From NCBI GenBank assembly GCA_902825775.1, contig CADECF010000001.1, forward strand, positions 372,001 to 436,000: a stretch of 64,000 nucleotides of DNA, in the 5' to 3' direction. A program made the translations under genes and the position numbers. This document shows positions 54,422 to 63,123 of this stretch, piece by piece. The number at the start of each line of letters is the position of its first letter. Within the stretch, counting starts at the first letter, position 1. This stretch comes from an uncultured Lysobacteraceae bacterium (GTDB lineage: Bacteria; Pseudomonadota; Gammaproteobacteria; Xanthomonadales; Xanthomonadaceae). The notes beneath the pieces are model-generated. The model was given only the letters and a program-made list of their open reading frames with translations. It had not been told where the DNA came from and made no database searches.

Positions 54422-54972
54422 TCCTGCAATCTCGTGCGTAACTTGTCCATCGCATAGCGCAATCGCGATTTGACGGTCTCCCGGCCGACGCCGGTGATGT
54501 TGCCGATTTCCTCCAAAGTCAATTCCTGCTCCAGTCGCAGCGCCACCACTTCGCGCTGCTCGTCGGGCAGTTCGTCCAGCGCCAATTGCAGCCTGCGGCG
54601 TTGCTCGAATTCGGACAGCGTGCGCTCGGGCGTGTGAGGGTCGGGCACGCGTGCGGCGCGTTCGTCGGCGTCGTCCGGCGCGGCGGGACGGTGTTTTTGC
54701 GCGCGCCAGTGATCGTTCATGCGGTTGTGGGCGATGCGGAACAGCCAGGTCGAGAAGGCCGCATCGGGCTGCCAATGCTGGCGCGAGGAAATCACCCGTT
54801 GCCAGACGTCCTGGAATATTTCGTCCGCCAGGGCCGAATCGCGGGCCTGGCGCAGCAGAAACCTGTACAGGCGCCCGCGATGCCGCGCATACAGCCGCTC
54901 GAACGCGGCGACGTCGCCTGCCGCATAAGCGAGCATCAGCGCGTCGTCGCCGGGTTCCGTGGCAGCATCCAT
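54418..54972 (-). CDS. ECF-family RNA polymerase sigma factor
   Basis: A 184-residue sigma-70 ECF factor. Region 2 has 'FERLYARHRGRLYRFLLRQA' and 'DEIFQDVWQRVISS', followed by 'AFSTWLFRIAHNRMNDHWR'. Region 4 has 'LPDEQREVVALRLEQELTLE' and 'VGRETVKSRLRYAMDKLR'. It is unlike the RpoE of 27.2 kb in detail. The start at 54972 was taken because upstream residues are not sigma-like. It leads the sigma-anti-sigma-yigZ operon; signal and regulon are unknown. Confidence 0.92.
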   Translation of the reverse strand: MDAATEPGDDALMLAYAAGDVAAFERLYARHRGRLYRFLLRQARDSALADEIFQDVWQRVISSRQHWQPDAAFSTWLFRIAHNRMNDHWRAQKHRPAAPDDADERAARVPDPHTPERTLSEFEQRRRLQLALDELPDEQREVVALRLEQELTLEEIGNITGVGRETVKSRLRYAMDKLRTRLQE

Positions 54973-55132
54973 GATGCGCAGGGTAAGCGCAGAGGCCGTC
55001 GCCGGGAAGCCGGCGCCCGGCATGGCCCACCCCGCGGCGGCGGGCGTCAGGCAATACATATAGTCAGGAACGGCTCCCAAAGAGAGATGGGGTTGGCCGT
55101 TTGCTTGCCACCGCACGCGTTATCCTGGTTGC

Positions 55133-58042
55133 ATGGCAGGGGGCCTGACATCGCAGCGGGTCGAAGGGATGGCTGACGAGGGGCTGCTGGCACAACTAGG
55201 CATGCCCACATCGGGCTTGGCGGGCATGCTTGTGGAAACCCTGCCGACCGGCTCGCAGTTGGTGGTGCGCTGGCGCGATGCCAGCGGGCGCGAGGGCAAT
55301 GCCGCCACCGCCGGCACCACGCGCCTGATGGAACGCTCGGCGCGGCTGCTGGCCGGCGAGGCGGTCAAGGCCGGCAGCGACGAAATCCTGGAAACCTGGA
55401 CCGCCGACGACGAGACCCGCATCGCCATCGCCGCGGCCTTGGCCGAAACCCTGCCCACGGCGTCGCAACAGGCCTGGCTGGCCCTGGCCCGGCGCACCGT
55501 GTCGGCCACGCTGGCCACGATCCGTGCGCAGGCGCGGATCGAATCGCTGCAGAAATCCGAACGCCTGCAGCAAGCGCTGTACGAGATCGCTGATCTGGCC
55601 GGTTCGGGCCTGGAGATGCGCGACATGCTGCGCCGCATCCACGCCGTGGTCGGCGGCCTGATGTATGCGCGCAATTTCTACATCGTGCTCTACGACGACG
55701 TCGCCAGCACGTTGCGCTTCCTGTACTTCGCCGACCAGATCGATGCGTTCACGTCCGAACCCGACCGCGCGATTCCGCTCGACGACATGCCCAGCAGCCT
55801 GACCGTCGGTCTGCTGCTGCACGGCGAGCCGCTGCGCGGACCGTCGGAAGAGATCCGCAATACGCTGGGCATACCGCGCGATCCCGAACACGGCCCGGAC
55901 AGCGAGGACTGGCTGGGCGTGCTGATGCGCCGCGAAGGCCGGGTGAGCGGCGCCATCGTGGTGCAGAGCTACGACCATCCGGTCAGCTACAGCGACGAAG
56001 ACCGGGTGCTGCTGGAATTCGTCGCCCAGCACATCCAGACCGCGCTGGATCGCAAATACGCGCAGGTCGAGCTGGAACGCCGTGTCGACGAACGCACGCA
56101 CGAATTGCAGCGCGCCAACGAGGAACTGCAGGCGGAGATCGTCGAGCGCCAGCGCGGCGAAGAGCTGCAGCGCGCGTTGTTCCGCATCGCCGAACTCACC
56201 GCCACCTCCGACAGCCTGGAGCGTTTCTACGCCCAGGCGCATGCGGTGGTCGACGAATTGCTGTACGCGCGCAACTTCTACATCGCGATGGTGTCGCCGG
56301 ACGGCCAGCACCTGGAGTTCCCGTATTCCGTCGACGAGCGCCAAAGCAAGCGCAAGACCCGGCGGTTGTCGTCCGGGCTCACCGAGTACGTACTGTCCAC
56401 CGGACACCCTTTGCTGGCGCACCGCAGCGATATCGTCGCGTTGGAAGCGCAAGGAAAAGTGCGCAGTTTCGGCGAACAGGCCTATTGCTGGCTCGGCGTG
56501 CCCTTGTTCCGCGGCGACACCGTGGCCGGCGTGATTACGGTGCAGAGCTACCAGGAAGGCATAGGCTTCACGCTGCGCGACCAGGAACTGCTGACCTTCG
56601 TCGCCCATCAGATCGGCAGCGGCCTGGTGCGCAAGCTGGCGCAGGACAATTTGAAGGCCGCGCACTTGGAGCTGGAGCAGCGCGTCGAAGAACGCACCCG
56701 CGAACTCGAAGAAAGCAATCACAAACTGCTCGCGCAGATCGGCGAGCGGTTGCGCGCGGAGCGGCGCCTTACCCACCAGGCACTGCACGATGCGTTGACC
56801 GGGTTGCCGAACCGCGCGCACCTGCTGGATCGCATGAACGAGGCGATCGCGCGCGCCATCGACGACCCCGCCTTCAAGTTCGCTGTGCTGTTCCTGGACC
56901 TGGACCGCTTCAAGCTGGTCAACGACAGCGTCGGCCATGCTTCCGGCGACGAGATGCTGGTGGAAGCGGGCAGCCGCATCGTCTCCGCGGTGCGGCCGGA
57001 CGATGTGGTCGCGCGGTTGGGCGGCGACGAATTCGCGGTGTTGGTCGAGGGCGTCGACAGCGCCGCCGCCGCGGAGAACCTGGCGGCGCGCATCCTGCGC
57101 GCGCTCGGCGCGCCGGTGTGGATCGCCGGCCGCGAACTGTTCCCCGCGGCGAGCCTGGGCATCGCCATGTGGCAACCGCGATATCGCAGCGGCGAGGAAC
57201 TGCTGCGCGACGCCGATGCGGCGATGTACCGCGCCAAGGCGCAGGGCCGCGGCCGCAGCGCGGTGTTCGACGAACACATGCGCGAGCATGCGATGCGCCT
57301 GCTGGATCTGGAGGCGGATCTGCGCCGCGCCATCAACCGGGACGATTTCGAGCCCTGGTACCAGCCGATCGTGCGCCTGACCGACGGCGGCGTGATCGGC
57401 CACGAGGCGCTGCTGCGCTGGAACCACGAACAGCGCGGCGTGCTGGTGCCCGGCGACTTCATGGGCCTGGGCGAGGACAGCGGCCTGATCGAACAGGTCG
57501 ACTGGATGCTGTACCAGCAGGTCGCGATGGAGCTCTCCAACGGCGGCGAAGGCTACGTGTCGGTCAACGTATCGCCGCGCCATTTCCGCTCGCCGGATTT
57601 CGCCGATCGTTTGTTGCGCATGCTCGATGTCTGCGGCGCCGATTCGCACCGGTTACGCATCGAAATCACCGAAGTCGCGCTGCTGGACGACGCGCCGCGC
57701 GCGCTGCGCATGCTGCGCACGCTGCGCGACCACGGCGTGCTGGCGCAGCTGGACGATTTCGGCACCGGCTTCTCTGCCTTGTCCTACCTGCACAATTTCC
57801 CGATCGCCACGCTCAAGATCGACCGCAGCTTCGTGGCCGGCCTGCATGGCGAATCCAGCCCGGAGAGCATGGCGGTGACGCGCGCGATCCTGGCGCTGGC
57901 CAGCGCGTTGGGCATCGAGACCATCGGCGAGGGCATCGAGACCGAAGAGCAGCGCATCGCATTGCGCGACCTGGGTTGCGAATACGGGCAGGGTTATCTG
58001 TTCGGGCATCCCGTGCCCGCACCGCAACGCGGTCAGCTTTAG
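55133..58042 (+). CDS. GAF-GAF-GGDEF-EAL c-di-GMP protein
   Basis: A 969-residue cytoplasmic protein with no membrane helix seen. Two related GAF domains lie at about 155-306 and 350-500 ('VVGGLMYARNFYIVLYDD' and 'VVDELLYARNFYIAMVSPD' show the duplication), joined by coiled coils at about 306-345 and 500-545. GGDEF is intact (630-634) with an RxxD inhibitory site (621-624). EAL is intact (758-760), with 'DDFGTGFSALSYL', 'LKIDRSFV' and 'ETIGEGIETEEQ'. Both making and breaking of c-di-GMP are possible, with the GAF domains sensing a ligand. An alternative start is ATG 55169. Confidence 0.93.
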   Translation: MAGGLTSQRVEGMADEGLLAQLGMPTSGLAGMLVETLPTGSQLVVRWRDASGREGNAATAGTTRLMERSARLLAGEAVKAGSDEILETWTADDETRIAIAAALAETLPTASQQAWLALARRTVSATLATIRAQARIESLQKSERLQQALYEIADLAGSGLEMRDMLRRIHAVVGGLMYARNFYIVLYDDVASTLRFLYFADQIDAFTSEPDRAIPLDDMPSSLTVGLLLHGEPLRGPSEEIRNTLGIPRDPEHGPDSEDWLGVLMRREGRVSGAIVVQSYDHPVSYSDEDRVLLEFVAQHIQTALDRKYAQVELERRVDERTHELQRANEELQAEIVERQRGEELQRALFRIAELTATSDSLERFYAQAHAVVDELLYARNFYIAMVSPDGQHLEFPYSVDERQSKRKTRRLSSGLTEYVLSTGHPLLAHRSDIVALEAQGKVRSFGEQAYCWLGVPLFRGDTVAGVITVQSYQEGIGFTLRDQELLTFVAHQIGSGLVRKLAQDNLKAAHLELEQRVEERTRELEESNHKLLAQIGERLRAERRLTHQALHDALTGLPNRAHLLDRMNEAIARAIDDPAFKFAVLFLDLDRFKLVNDSVGHASGDEMLVEAGSRIVSAVRPDDVVARLGGDEFAVLVEGVDSAAAAENLAARILRALGAPVWIAGRELFPAASLGIAMWQPRYRSGEELLRDADAAMYRAKAQGRGRSAVFDEHMREHAMRLLDLEADLRRAINRDDFEPWYQPIVRLTDGGVIGHEALLRWNHEQRGVLVPGDFMGLGEDSGLIEQVDWMLYQQVAMELSNGGEGYVSVNVSPRHFRSPDFADRLLRMLDVCGADSHRLRIEITEVALLDDAPRALRMLRTLRDHGVLAQLDDFGTGFSALSYLHNFPIATLKIDRSFVAGLHGESSPESMAVTRAILALASALGIETIGEGIETEEQRIALRDLGCEYGQGYLFGHPVPAPQRGQL

Positions 58043-58048
58043 CTGTTC

Positions 58049-58072
58049 CTCCCCCTTTTTCAAAGGGGGAGA
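58049..58072. repeat. Short CCCCCTTT-type hairpin
   Basis: 'ctcccccttt ttcaaagggggag' pairs its own ends and is a short relative of the long repeat at 9501-9629. It lies between convergent genes. Confidence 0.6.
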
Positions 58073-58089
58073 AAGCAAGGGCAGAGAAA

Positions 58090-58118
58090 GGGCGCGGGCA
58101 ATAACGCTACCCGCGCCC
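58090..58118. terminator. Hairpin at the convergent ends of the GGDEF-EAL and TonB receptor genes
   Basis: A 9-bp perfect stem 'gggcgcggg'/'cccgcgccc' with an 11-base loop, seven bases beyond the TonB receptor stop. On the minus strand it is followed by 'ctttctct', a T-rich tail. Confidence 0.55.
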
Positions 58119-58124
58119 TGCTAC

Positions 58125-60653
58125 TCAAAACCTGAAATCCAGCCTGGCGTAATAGCTACCGCCATTCATGCCGAACGGCATAGTCTCCCAGCCGTAGGTG
58201 AAGCCGGCCTGCGGGAACGGGAAGCCCACGTCCGGATCCCACTTGTCGGGATAGACGTCGAAGATGTTGTTGCCGCCGACGGTCAGCTTGATCTTGTCGC
58301 TGAACTTGTAGGCCACCGCCAGGTCGGCCAACCACTTTCCGTCGCCTTCGTACGGGCCGAAGCCCAAGCCGGCCACCTCGCCGAAATAGTTCTCGCGCAC
58401 GGTGACTTCCCACTTGTCGTCGCTCCAGATGCCCTGCAGCACGTGGTGCTCGCGCGGCTGGCCTTGTTCGATCAGGGTTTCCTGGACGATGCCGAAGATC
58501 GACGACTCCGGGATGATCGGCGATTCGGAATGGACATCCGTCACCTCGGTCTTGTTGAAGTGCAGCAAGGCGGTCAGGTTGAGGTTGCTGCCGCTGGCGA
58601 ACTTGTGTTGCGCGTTCGCCACGATGTCCAGGCCGGTCGTGCTCGTATCGATCGCATTGGTGAAGAACTGCACCACGCCGGCGCGGAACGGCGCCAAAGC
58701 GGCGGCGATCGGGCAGTTGCTGTTGGTCGGCGTACAGGGCAAGCCGTCGGTGCCGATGGTTTCCGGCGTAATGCCTTCCGAATACACCAGGCGGTCTTCG
58801 ATATCGATGCGGAAGATGTCGGCGGTGATCGAGAAGTTCTCGATCGGCTTGAAGACGATGCCGAACGACTTGCTCAGCGAAGTTTCCTCTTTCAATGCCG
58901 GAATGCCGAGCGCATGGGCGACATCGCTGTCGTTGCGTGCGGTCAGCACTTCGGTGAGCACGCCGTTGTTGAGGTTGGTCGAGACCTGGCTGAAGAACTC
59001 CTGCTGCACGCCCGGCGCGCGGAAACCGCTGGCGATGGTGCCGCGGAAGGCGAACACTTCGCTGGCGTCGTAGCGCAGCGACAGCTTGCCCTTGGTCGTA
59101 TTGCCGAAATCGGAATAATCCTCGAAGCGCACCGCGGCGCCGACCAGCAGTTTTTCGGTGAGATTGGTTTCGGCGTCGAAGTAGACCGCCATGCTGTGGC
59201 GGCCGTCGTCGACTTCGGTCGCGGGCGTGAACCCCGGGAAACCCTGCGTGCCGGACGGCGCCGGATCGCCGGTCTGGCCGAAGATCGGAATGCTCGGATC
59301 GTTGGTGCGGCCGTAGGTGTAGGACACCGGATCGCCGGCTTCCATGATGTAGCGGTCCTCGCGCCATTCGAAACCGGCAGCGAGATAGAGCCGATTGTCG
59401 CCGAAGCCATCGACATCGCCGCTGAAGTCCAGATTGAAGGTGGTCTGTTCGAATCGCAGCGTGCCGGTATCGGCCTCGGTAGGCGTTTCGCCGTAGATGC
59501 CGCCGCCGGGGGCGGGCTCGTACCACCAGCTCACATTGGCCGTGTTGTGTTCCTCGAAGCTGAACTTGTTGCGGCCGTGGTTGATCGAGACGTCCCACTC
59601 CCAATTCTCGCCGAGATGGGCGCGATAACCGACCGCGAGCGCGGCGTCTTCGACCGTGGTGACGATCTGGGGCAGGAAGCCGTCCGGATAGATATCCGGA
59701 ATCGTACGGTTATCGTGCGGGCCGCGATAGAAGCCGAAAGATTCGCCCTCGCGCTTCGACAGGCCGCCGAACCAGTACAGCGCGCCTGCGCCGAGCGGCA
59801 ATTCGCCGTTCATCCACAGATACGCGTCTTTGGCATCGGCGTCGCCGAGATGCAGTTTGACGTCGCGGCGGCCGGCATCGAACTCGGCCTGGTCGTACCA
59901 GCCCAGTGCGTTGGTGGTCGCTTTGCCGGCGCGATTGGTTTCGCCGCGATCGCGGTATTCGCCGGTGAGGTTGATGAAGCCGCCGTCGCCGAGCTCGAAG
60001 CCGGTATTGACCGAGCCGTGCAGCACGCGCCCGTCGCCCTCGTAGGTTTCTCCGGCCATCAGCGACACGTCGGTGTGGTCTGTCTGGGTCTTGAGGATGA
60101 TGTTGATCACGCCGGCGATCGCATCCGAACCGTATTGCGCGGCGGCGCCGTCGCGCAGTACTTCGATGCGCTCGATCGCCGATACCGGTATCGCATTGAT
60201 GTCGGTGCCGGCCGAACCGCGCGCGATGGTCTGCTGCACGTTGACCAGGGCCTGCTGGTGGCGGCGCTTGCCGTTGACCAGCACCAGCACCTGGTCGGGT
60301 CCGAGCGCGCGCAGCGTGGCCGGGCGCAGGATGTCGGTGCCGTCGCTGACCGTGGTGCGCGAGAAGTTGAAGCTGGGTTCCAGCAACTGCAGCGCCTGGC
60401 CCACTTCCATCGCACCGGTGTTGGCCAGTTCTTCCTGGCCGATGATGTCCACGGGCGCGGCGGTTTCTTCGGCGGTGCGACCGAGCACGCGCGAGCCGGT
60501 CACCCTTACCGCATCGAGCTGGGTCGGTTTGTCGGCCGCCGTTTCGGCGGCCTCCTGCGCGAACGCCGGCAGGGACAGGGAGAGCGCTGCCGCCAGCGCG
60601 CTGATCGGCAGGGCAATGAACGCGGAAGAAGAAGTGTTGCGGGAACTGGGCAT
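58125..60653 (-). CDS. TonB-dependent outer-membrane receptor
   Basis: An 842-residue receptor with a signal peptide ending near 'PAFAQEAA', TonB-box region 'LDAVRVTGSRVLG', plug motifs 'VLVLVNGKRRHQQALVN' and 'IERIEVLRDGAAAQYGSDA', and a barrel ending 'YYARLDFRF' with the C-terminal Phe. There is no N-terminal signalling extension, so it is a transporter, not a FecA-type transducer. The AGGAA ribosome-binding site precedes the ATG. A LacI-type operator-like palindrome lies 140 bp upstream, hinting at sugar control. Substrate unknown. Confidence 0.93.
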   Translation of the reverse strand: MPSSRNTSSSAFIALPISALAAALSLSLPAFAQEAAETAADKPTQLDAVRVTGSRVLGRTAEETAAPVDIIGQEELANTGAMEVGQALQLLEPSFNFSRTTVSDGTDILRPATLRALGPDQVLVLVNGKRRHQQALVNVQQTIARGSAGTDINAIPVSAIERIEVLRDGAAAQYGSDAIAGVINIILKTQTDHTDVSLMAGETYEGDGRVLHGSVNTGFELGDGGFINLTGEYRDRGETNRAGKATTNALGWYDQAEFDAGRRDVKLHLGDADAKDAYLWMNGELPLGAGALYWFGGLSKREGESFGFYRGPHDNRTIPDIYPDGFLPQIVTTVEDAALAVGYRAHLGENWEWDVSINHGRNKFSFEEHNTANVSWWYEPAPGGGIYGETPTEADTGTLRFEQTTFNLDFSGDVDGFGDNRLYLAAGFEWREDRYIMEAGDPVSYTYGRTNDPSIPIFGQTGDPAPSGTQGFPGFTPATEVDDGRHSMAVYFDAETNLTEKLLVGAAVRFEDYSDFGNTTKGKLSLRYDASEVFAFRGTIASGFRAPGVQQEFFSQVSTNLNNGVLTEVLTARNDSDVAHALGIPALKEETSLSKSFGIVFKPIENFSITADIFRIDIEDRLVYSEGITPETIGTDGLPCTPTNSNCPIAAALAPFRAGVVQFFTNAIDTSTTGLDIVANAQHKFASGSNLNLTALLHFNKTEVTDVHSESPIIPESSIFGIVQETLIEQGQPREHHVLQGIWSDDKWEVTVRENYFGEVAGLGFGPYEGDGKWLADLAVAYKFSDKIKLTVGGNNIFDVYPDKWDPDVGFPFPQAGFTYGWETMPFGMNGGSYYARLDFRF

Positions 60654-60792
60654 CGGCGATTCCTCATGTCATCCAATAGAAAAAGCGCGACCCATGCCCG
60701 CATCCAATGCATCGGGCCGCACCGCCATTTCACAGATCCCCTTCACCGATTTGTAACACTCCGTTCCGCGCATGGAAATGCGCTTGCAAAGA

Positions 60793-60806
60793 TGCAAACG
60801 TTTACA
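60793..60806. promoter_or_regulatory. LacI/GalR-type operator-like palindrome
   Basis: 'tgcaaacgtttaca' is a 14-base palindrome with one mismatched pair around the centre 'aacgtt', the form bound by LacI-family repressors. It lies in the 229-bp divergent region, 140 bp from the TonB receptor start and 77 bp from the DUF1579 gene. No LacI-type gene is in the window. Confidence 0.55.
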
Positions 60807-60882
60807 TGGGCATTTGGCCGTCTCCCGAACGTCGAAATGTGAAACGTGCAACACTTTCGGCCCCACGTTCAGGCGGACCTCC

Positions 60883-61377
60883 ATGGGCGCGAAGGAATTC
60901 GAAGTATCGAAGGCCCAAGGAGCGCACCGCGCCCTGGCGTCGATGGCAGGCGACTGGGAAGGCACGTTCAAGCTCTGGTTCGAGCCCGGCGATCCGGTCT
61001 GCCAGTCGAAACAGACCGGAAGCATTCGCGCGGTGCTCGGCGGCCGGTTCCTGCTCCACGAGTACGAGACCGAGATGAACGGAGAACCCATCTCCGGCAT
61101 CGCGCTCTACGGTTGCCATCTGGACGGCGAAGCCTGGGAAGCGGCCTGGGGCGAGAGTTTCGGCACCGGCACGCAACTGATGTTTTCGACCGGACCGTCT
61201 GCGGGCGGCTTCAACGTGCTCGGCAGTTACGGCGATGGCCAGGGCGGACCGGATTGGGGCTGGCGCACCGAAATCGAACAGCCGGATGCCGACACGCTGG
61301 TGATCGTGATGACCAACATCGCGCCCAACGGCGAAGAGGCCAAGGCCGTCGAGACGCGTTACACCCGCAAGCGCTGA
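60883..61377 (+). CDS. DUF1579 family protein
   Basis: A 164-residue protein matching the DUF1579 pattern: 'ALASMAGDWEGTFKLWFEPG', 'SIRAVLGGRFLLHEYE' and 'GIALYGCHLDGEAWEAAWGE', then 'GSYGDGQGGPDWGWRTEIE'. The fold is a beta-barrel of lipocalin/THAP4 style with unknown ligand. ATG 60883 was chosen since the family begins about 20 residues before the 'GDW' motif; upstream residues are not conserved in style. It is divergent from the TonB receptor gene and might share its control. Confidence 0.82.
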   Translation: MGAKEFEVSKAQGAHRALASMAGDWEGTFKLWFEPGDPVCQSKQTGSIRAVLGGRFLLHEYETEMNGEPISGIALYGCHLDGEAWEAAWGESFGTGTQLMFSTGPSAGGFNVLGSYGDGQGGPDWGWRTEIEQPDADTLVIVMTNIAPNGEEAKAVETRYTRKR

Positions 61378-61385
61378 CGCTTTTT

Positions 61386-61460
61386 TGTAGAGTCGAGCTT
61401 GCTCGACTGCTCTTGTTCCAAGGACACGGCAAAAGCAGTCGAGCAAGCTCGACTCTACAA
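61386..61460. repeat. GTAG-type REP pair, GTCGAG variant
   Basis: 'tgtagagtcgagcttgctcg' faces 'cgagcaagctcgactctaca'. The stem sequence differs from the usual 'gcggggcttgctccgc', yet the GTAG head and overall layout are the same, so the stem has changed on both arms together. Confidence 0.85.
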
Positions 61461-61467
61461 AGGCGGG

Positions 61468-62895
61468 TTATTGCTTGATGACGAGCAAGCGCAACTCGGT
61501 CATATCCTCGATCGCATAACGCACGCCCTCGCGGCCCAGGCCCGATTGCTTGACCGCGCCATAAGGCATGTTGTCGACGCGGAAGCTGGGCACGTCTCCG
61601 ACGATCACGCCGCCCACTTCCAGCGCATCCCACGCACGCATGGCATGCGCGAGGCGGCCGGTGAACACGCCGGCCTGCAGGCCGAAATCGCTGTCGTTGA
61701 CGCGTTTCACCGCATCCTCGAAATGATCGAAAGCTTCGATGCATGCGACCGGGCCGAATGCTTCCTTGCGGTACAGGTCGCTGGTGCGGGGCACGTTCTC
61801 CAACAGCGCGGCGGGCAGCATATTGCCGCTGCGTTTACCGGCGACCAGGCTAGCGGCGCCGCCTTTCACGGCCGCGGCCATCCATTTCTCGACGCGTTTG
61901 GCGGCGTCTTCGTCGATCATCGGCCCGATGAAGACCTTTTCGTCGCGCGGATCGCCCATCTTCAGCTTGGCGACCGCGGCCGCCAGCTTTTTCTTCAGCT
62001 TGTCGTAGATCGCCGCATGCGCATAGATGCGCTGCACGCTGATGCAGCTCTGGCCGGACTGGTAGTAGGCGCCGAAGACCAGGCGTTCGACGACCTTGTC
62101 CAGATCCATGCCGGGGTCGTCGTCGACGATGCATGCGGCGTTGCCGCCCAGCTCAAGGGTCACTTTCTTGCGGCCTGCGCGCGCTTTCAAGTCCCAGCCG
62201 ACCAGTCCGCCGGTGAAGCTGAGCAGGGCGATGCGTTCGTCCTCGACCAGCAGGCCGGCATCCTCGTTGGAGCAGGGCAGGATCGAAAAAGCGCCTTTGG
62301 GCAGGTCGGTCTCTTCCAGCACTTCGCCGATGATCAGGGCGCCGATCGGCGTTTTCGCCGCAGGCTTGAGCACGAACGGGCAGCCCGCGGCGATCGCCGG
62401 CGCCACTTTGTGCGCGACCAGATTCAGCGGGAAATTGAAAGGCGTGATGAAGGCGCAGGCGCCGACCGGCACGCGCTTGACCATGCCGCGGTAACCGCGG
62501 GTGCGCTCGCTGATCTCCAGGTCGAGAACTTCGCCGCCGACGCGGGTCGCTTCGCCGGCGGCGATGCGGAAGGTGTCGATCAGCCGGGTCACTTCGCCGC
62601 GCGAATCCCGGATCGGCTTGCCGGCTTCGATGCACAGGGCCAAAGCGAGTTCTTCCTGGCGCTCGGTGAAGCGCCGGACGCAATGCTCCAGCACGTCGCG
62701 GCGCTTGTCCGGCGGGAATGCCGCCATGGCCGGACGCGCCCGGTGCGCGGCGACGATGGCCTTGCGCACCGCAGTGGCGTCGGCGAAGGCCACGCGGGTG
62801 GCGCGCTTGCCGGAGTACTTGTCCAGCACTTCCAGGTCTTTGTTGGCGGCGACGGCGTGGTTGGCGAGGTAGTACGGGTAGGACTTTTTCAGCAT
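61468..62895 (-). CDS. Aldehyde dehydrogenase family protein
   Basis: A 475-residue NAD(P)-dependent aldehyde dehydrogenase. Asn154 ('TPFNFPLNLV'), Glu248 ('VTLELGGNAA') and Cys284 ('YQSGQSCISVQRI') form the catalytic set. The coenzyme motif is 'SFTGGLVGW', where most members have Ser for the second Gly. The close relatives are NADP-type glyceraldehyde-3-phosphate or phosphonoacetaldehyde-like dehydrogenases; the substrate is not decided by sequence. A GGAGAACACG ribosome-binding region precedes the ATG. It stands alone. Confidence 0.88.
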   Translation of the reverse strand: MLKKSYPYYLANHAVAANKDLEVLDKYSGKRATRVAFADATAVRKAIVAAHRARPAMAAFPPDKRRDVLEHCVRRFTERQEELALALCIEAGKPIRDSRGEVTRLIDTFRIAAGEATRVGGEVLDLEISERTRGYRGMVKRVPVGACAFITPFNFPLNLVAHKVAPAIAAGCPFVLKPAAKTPIGALIIGEVLEETDLPKGAFSILPCSNEDAGLLVEDERIALLSFTGGLVGWDLKARAGRKKVTLELGGNAACIVDDDPGMDLDKVVERLVFGAYYQSGQSCISVQRIYAHAAIYDKLKKKLAAAVAKLKMGDPRDEKVFIGPMIDEDAAKRVEKWMAAAVKGGAASLVAGKRSGNMLPAALLENVPRTSDLYRKEAFGPVACIEAFDHFEDAVKRVNDSDFGLQAGVFTGRLAHAMRAWDALEVGGVIVGDVPSFRVDNMPYGAVKQSGLGREGVRYAIEDMTELRLLVIKQ

Positions 62896-62961
62896 CGTGT
62901 TCTCCTTGCGCCAAGCATCTCCGACCGGAGGTTAATGCCGCATGCAGACTTCGCCCATTCT

Positions 62962-63110
62962 GTGAAGCGGCTTCGGCCGCGAGCTTTTTCGGCTGTCATC
63001 CCGAGCGAAGCGAGGGATCTGCTTCATGCGCGAGCCGTGATAGCACGTCCCTCGATAATGAGCGGGATGACGTGAAGATCAAGCGCTCGCGGCTTAAGCC
63101 GCTCCCATAA
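62962..63110. repeat. GGAG-type REP pair split by another palindrome
   Basis: The outer arms 'gaagcggcttcggccgcgag' and 'cgctcgcggcttaagccgct' belong to the GGAG family. Between them, from 62995 to 63071, is a different element with ends 'gtcatcccgagcgaagcgag' and 'cgataatgagcgggatgac'. No gene is seen in 62896-63123. Confidence 0.75.
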
Positions 63111-63123
63111 AAAAGCGTCATCG

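Noticed and set aside
53433-54455. Reading YigZ as a 535-residue fusion with the frame upstream of it
   Set aside because: The upstream part is a shifted reading of the anti-sigma-like gene; the GTG at 53432 gives the normal family length and overlaps the previous stop as GTGA.
55196-57649. Open frame of about 820 codons on the minus strand opposite the GGDEF-EAL gene
   Set aside because: Low-complexity Gln/Arg/His composition and no motifs; the plus-strand frame has all expected domains.
54418-60653. FecIR-type signalling system linking the second ECF sigma factor to the TonB receptor at 58-60.6 kb
   Set aside because: The receptor has no N-terminal signalling domain, the putative anti-sigma shows no FecR features, and a GGDEF-EAL gene on the other strand lies between them.
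58443-60842. Open frame of about 800 codons on the plus strand opposite the second TonB receptor
   Set aside because: Same antisense artefact; the receptor on the minus strand has signal peptide, plug and barrel end.
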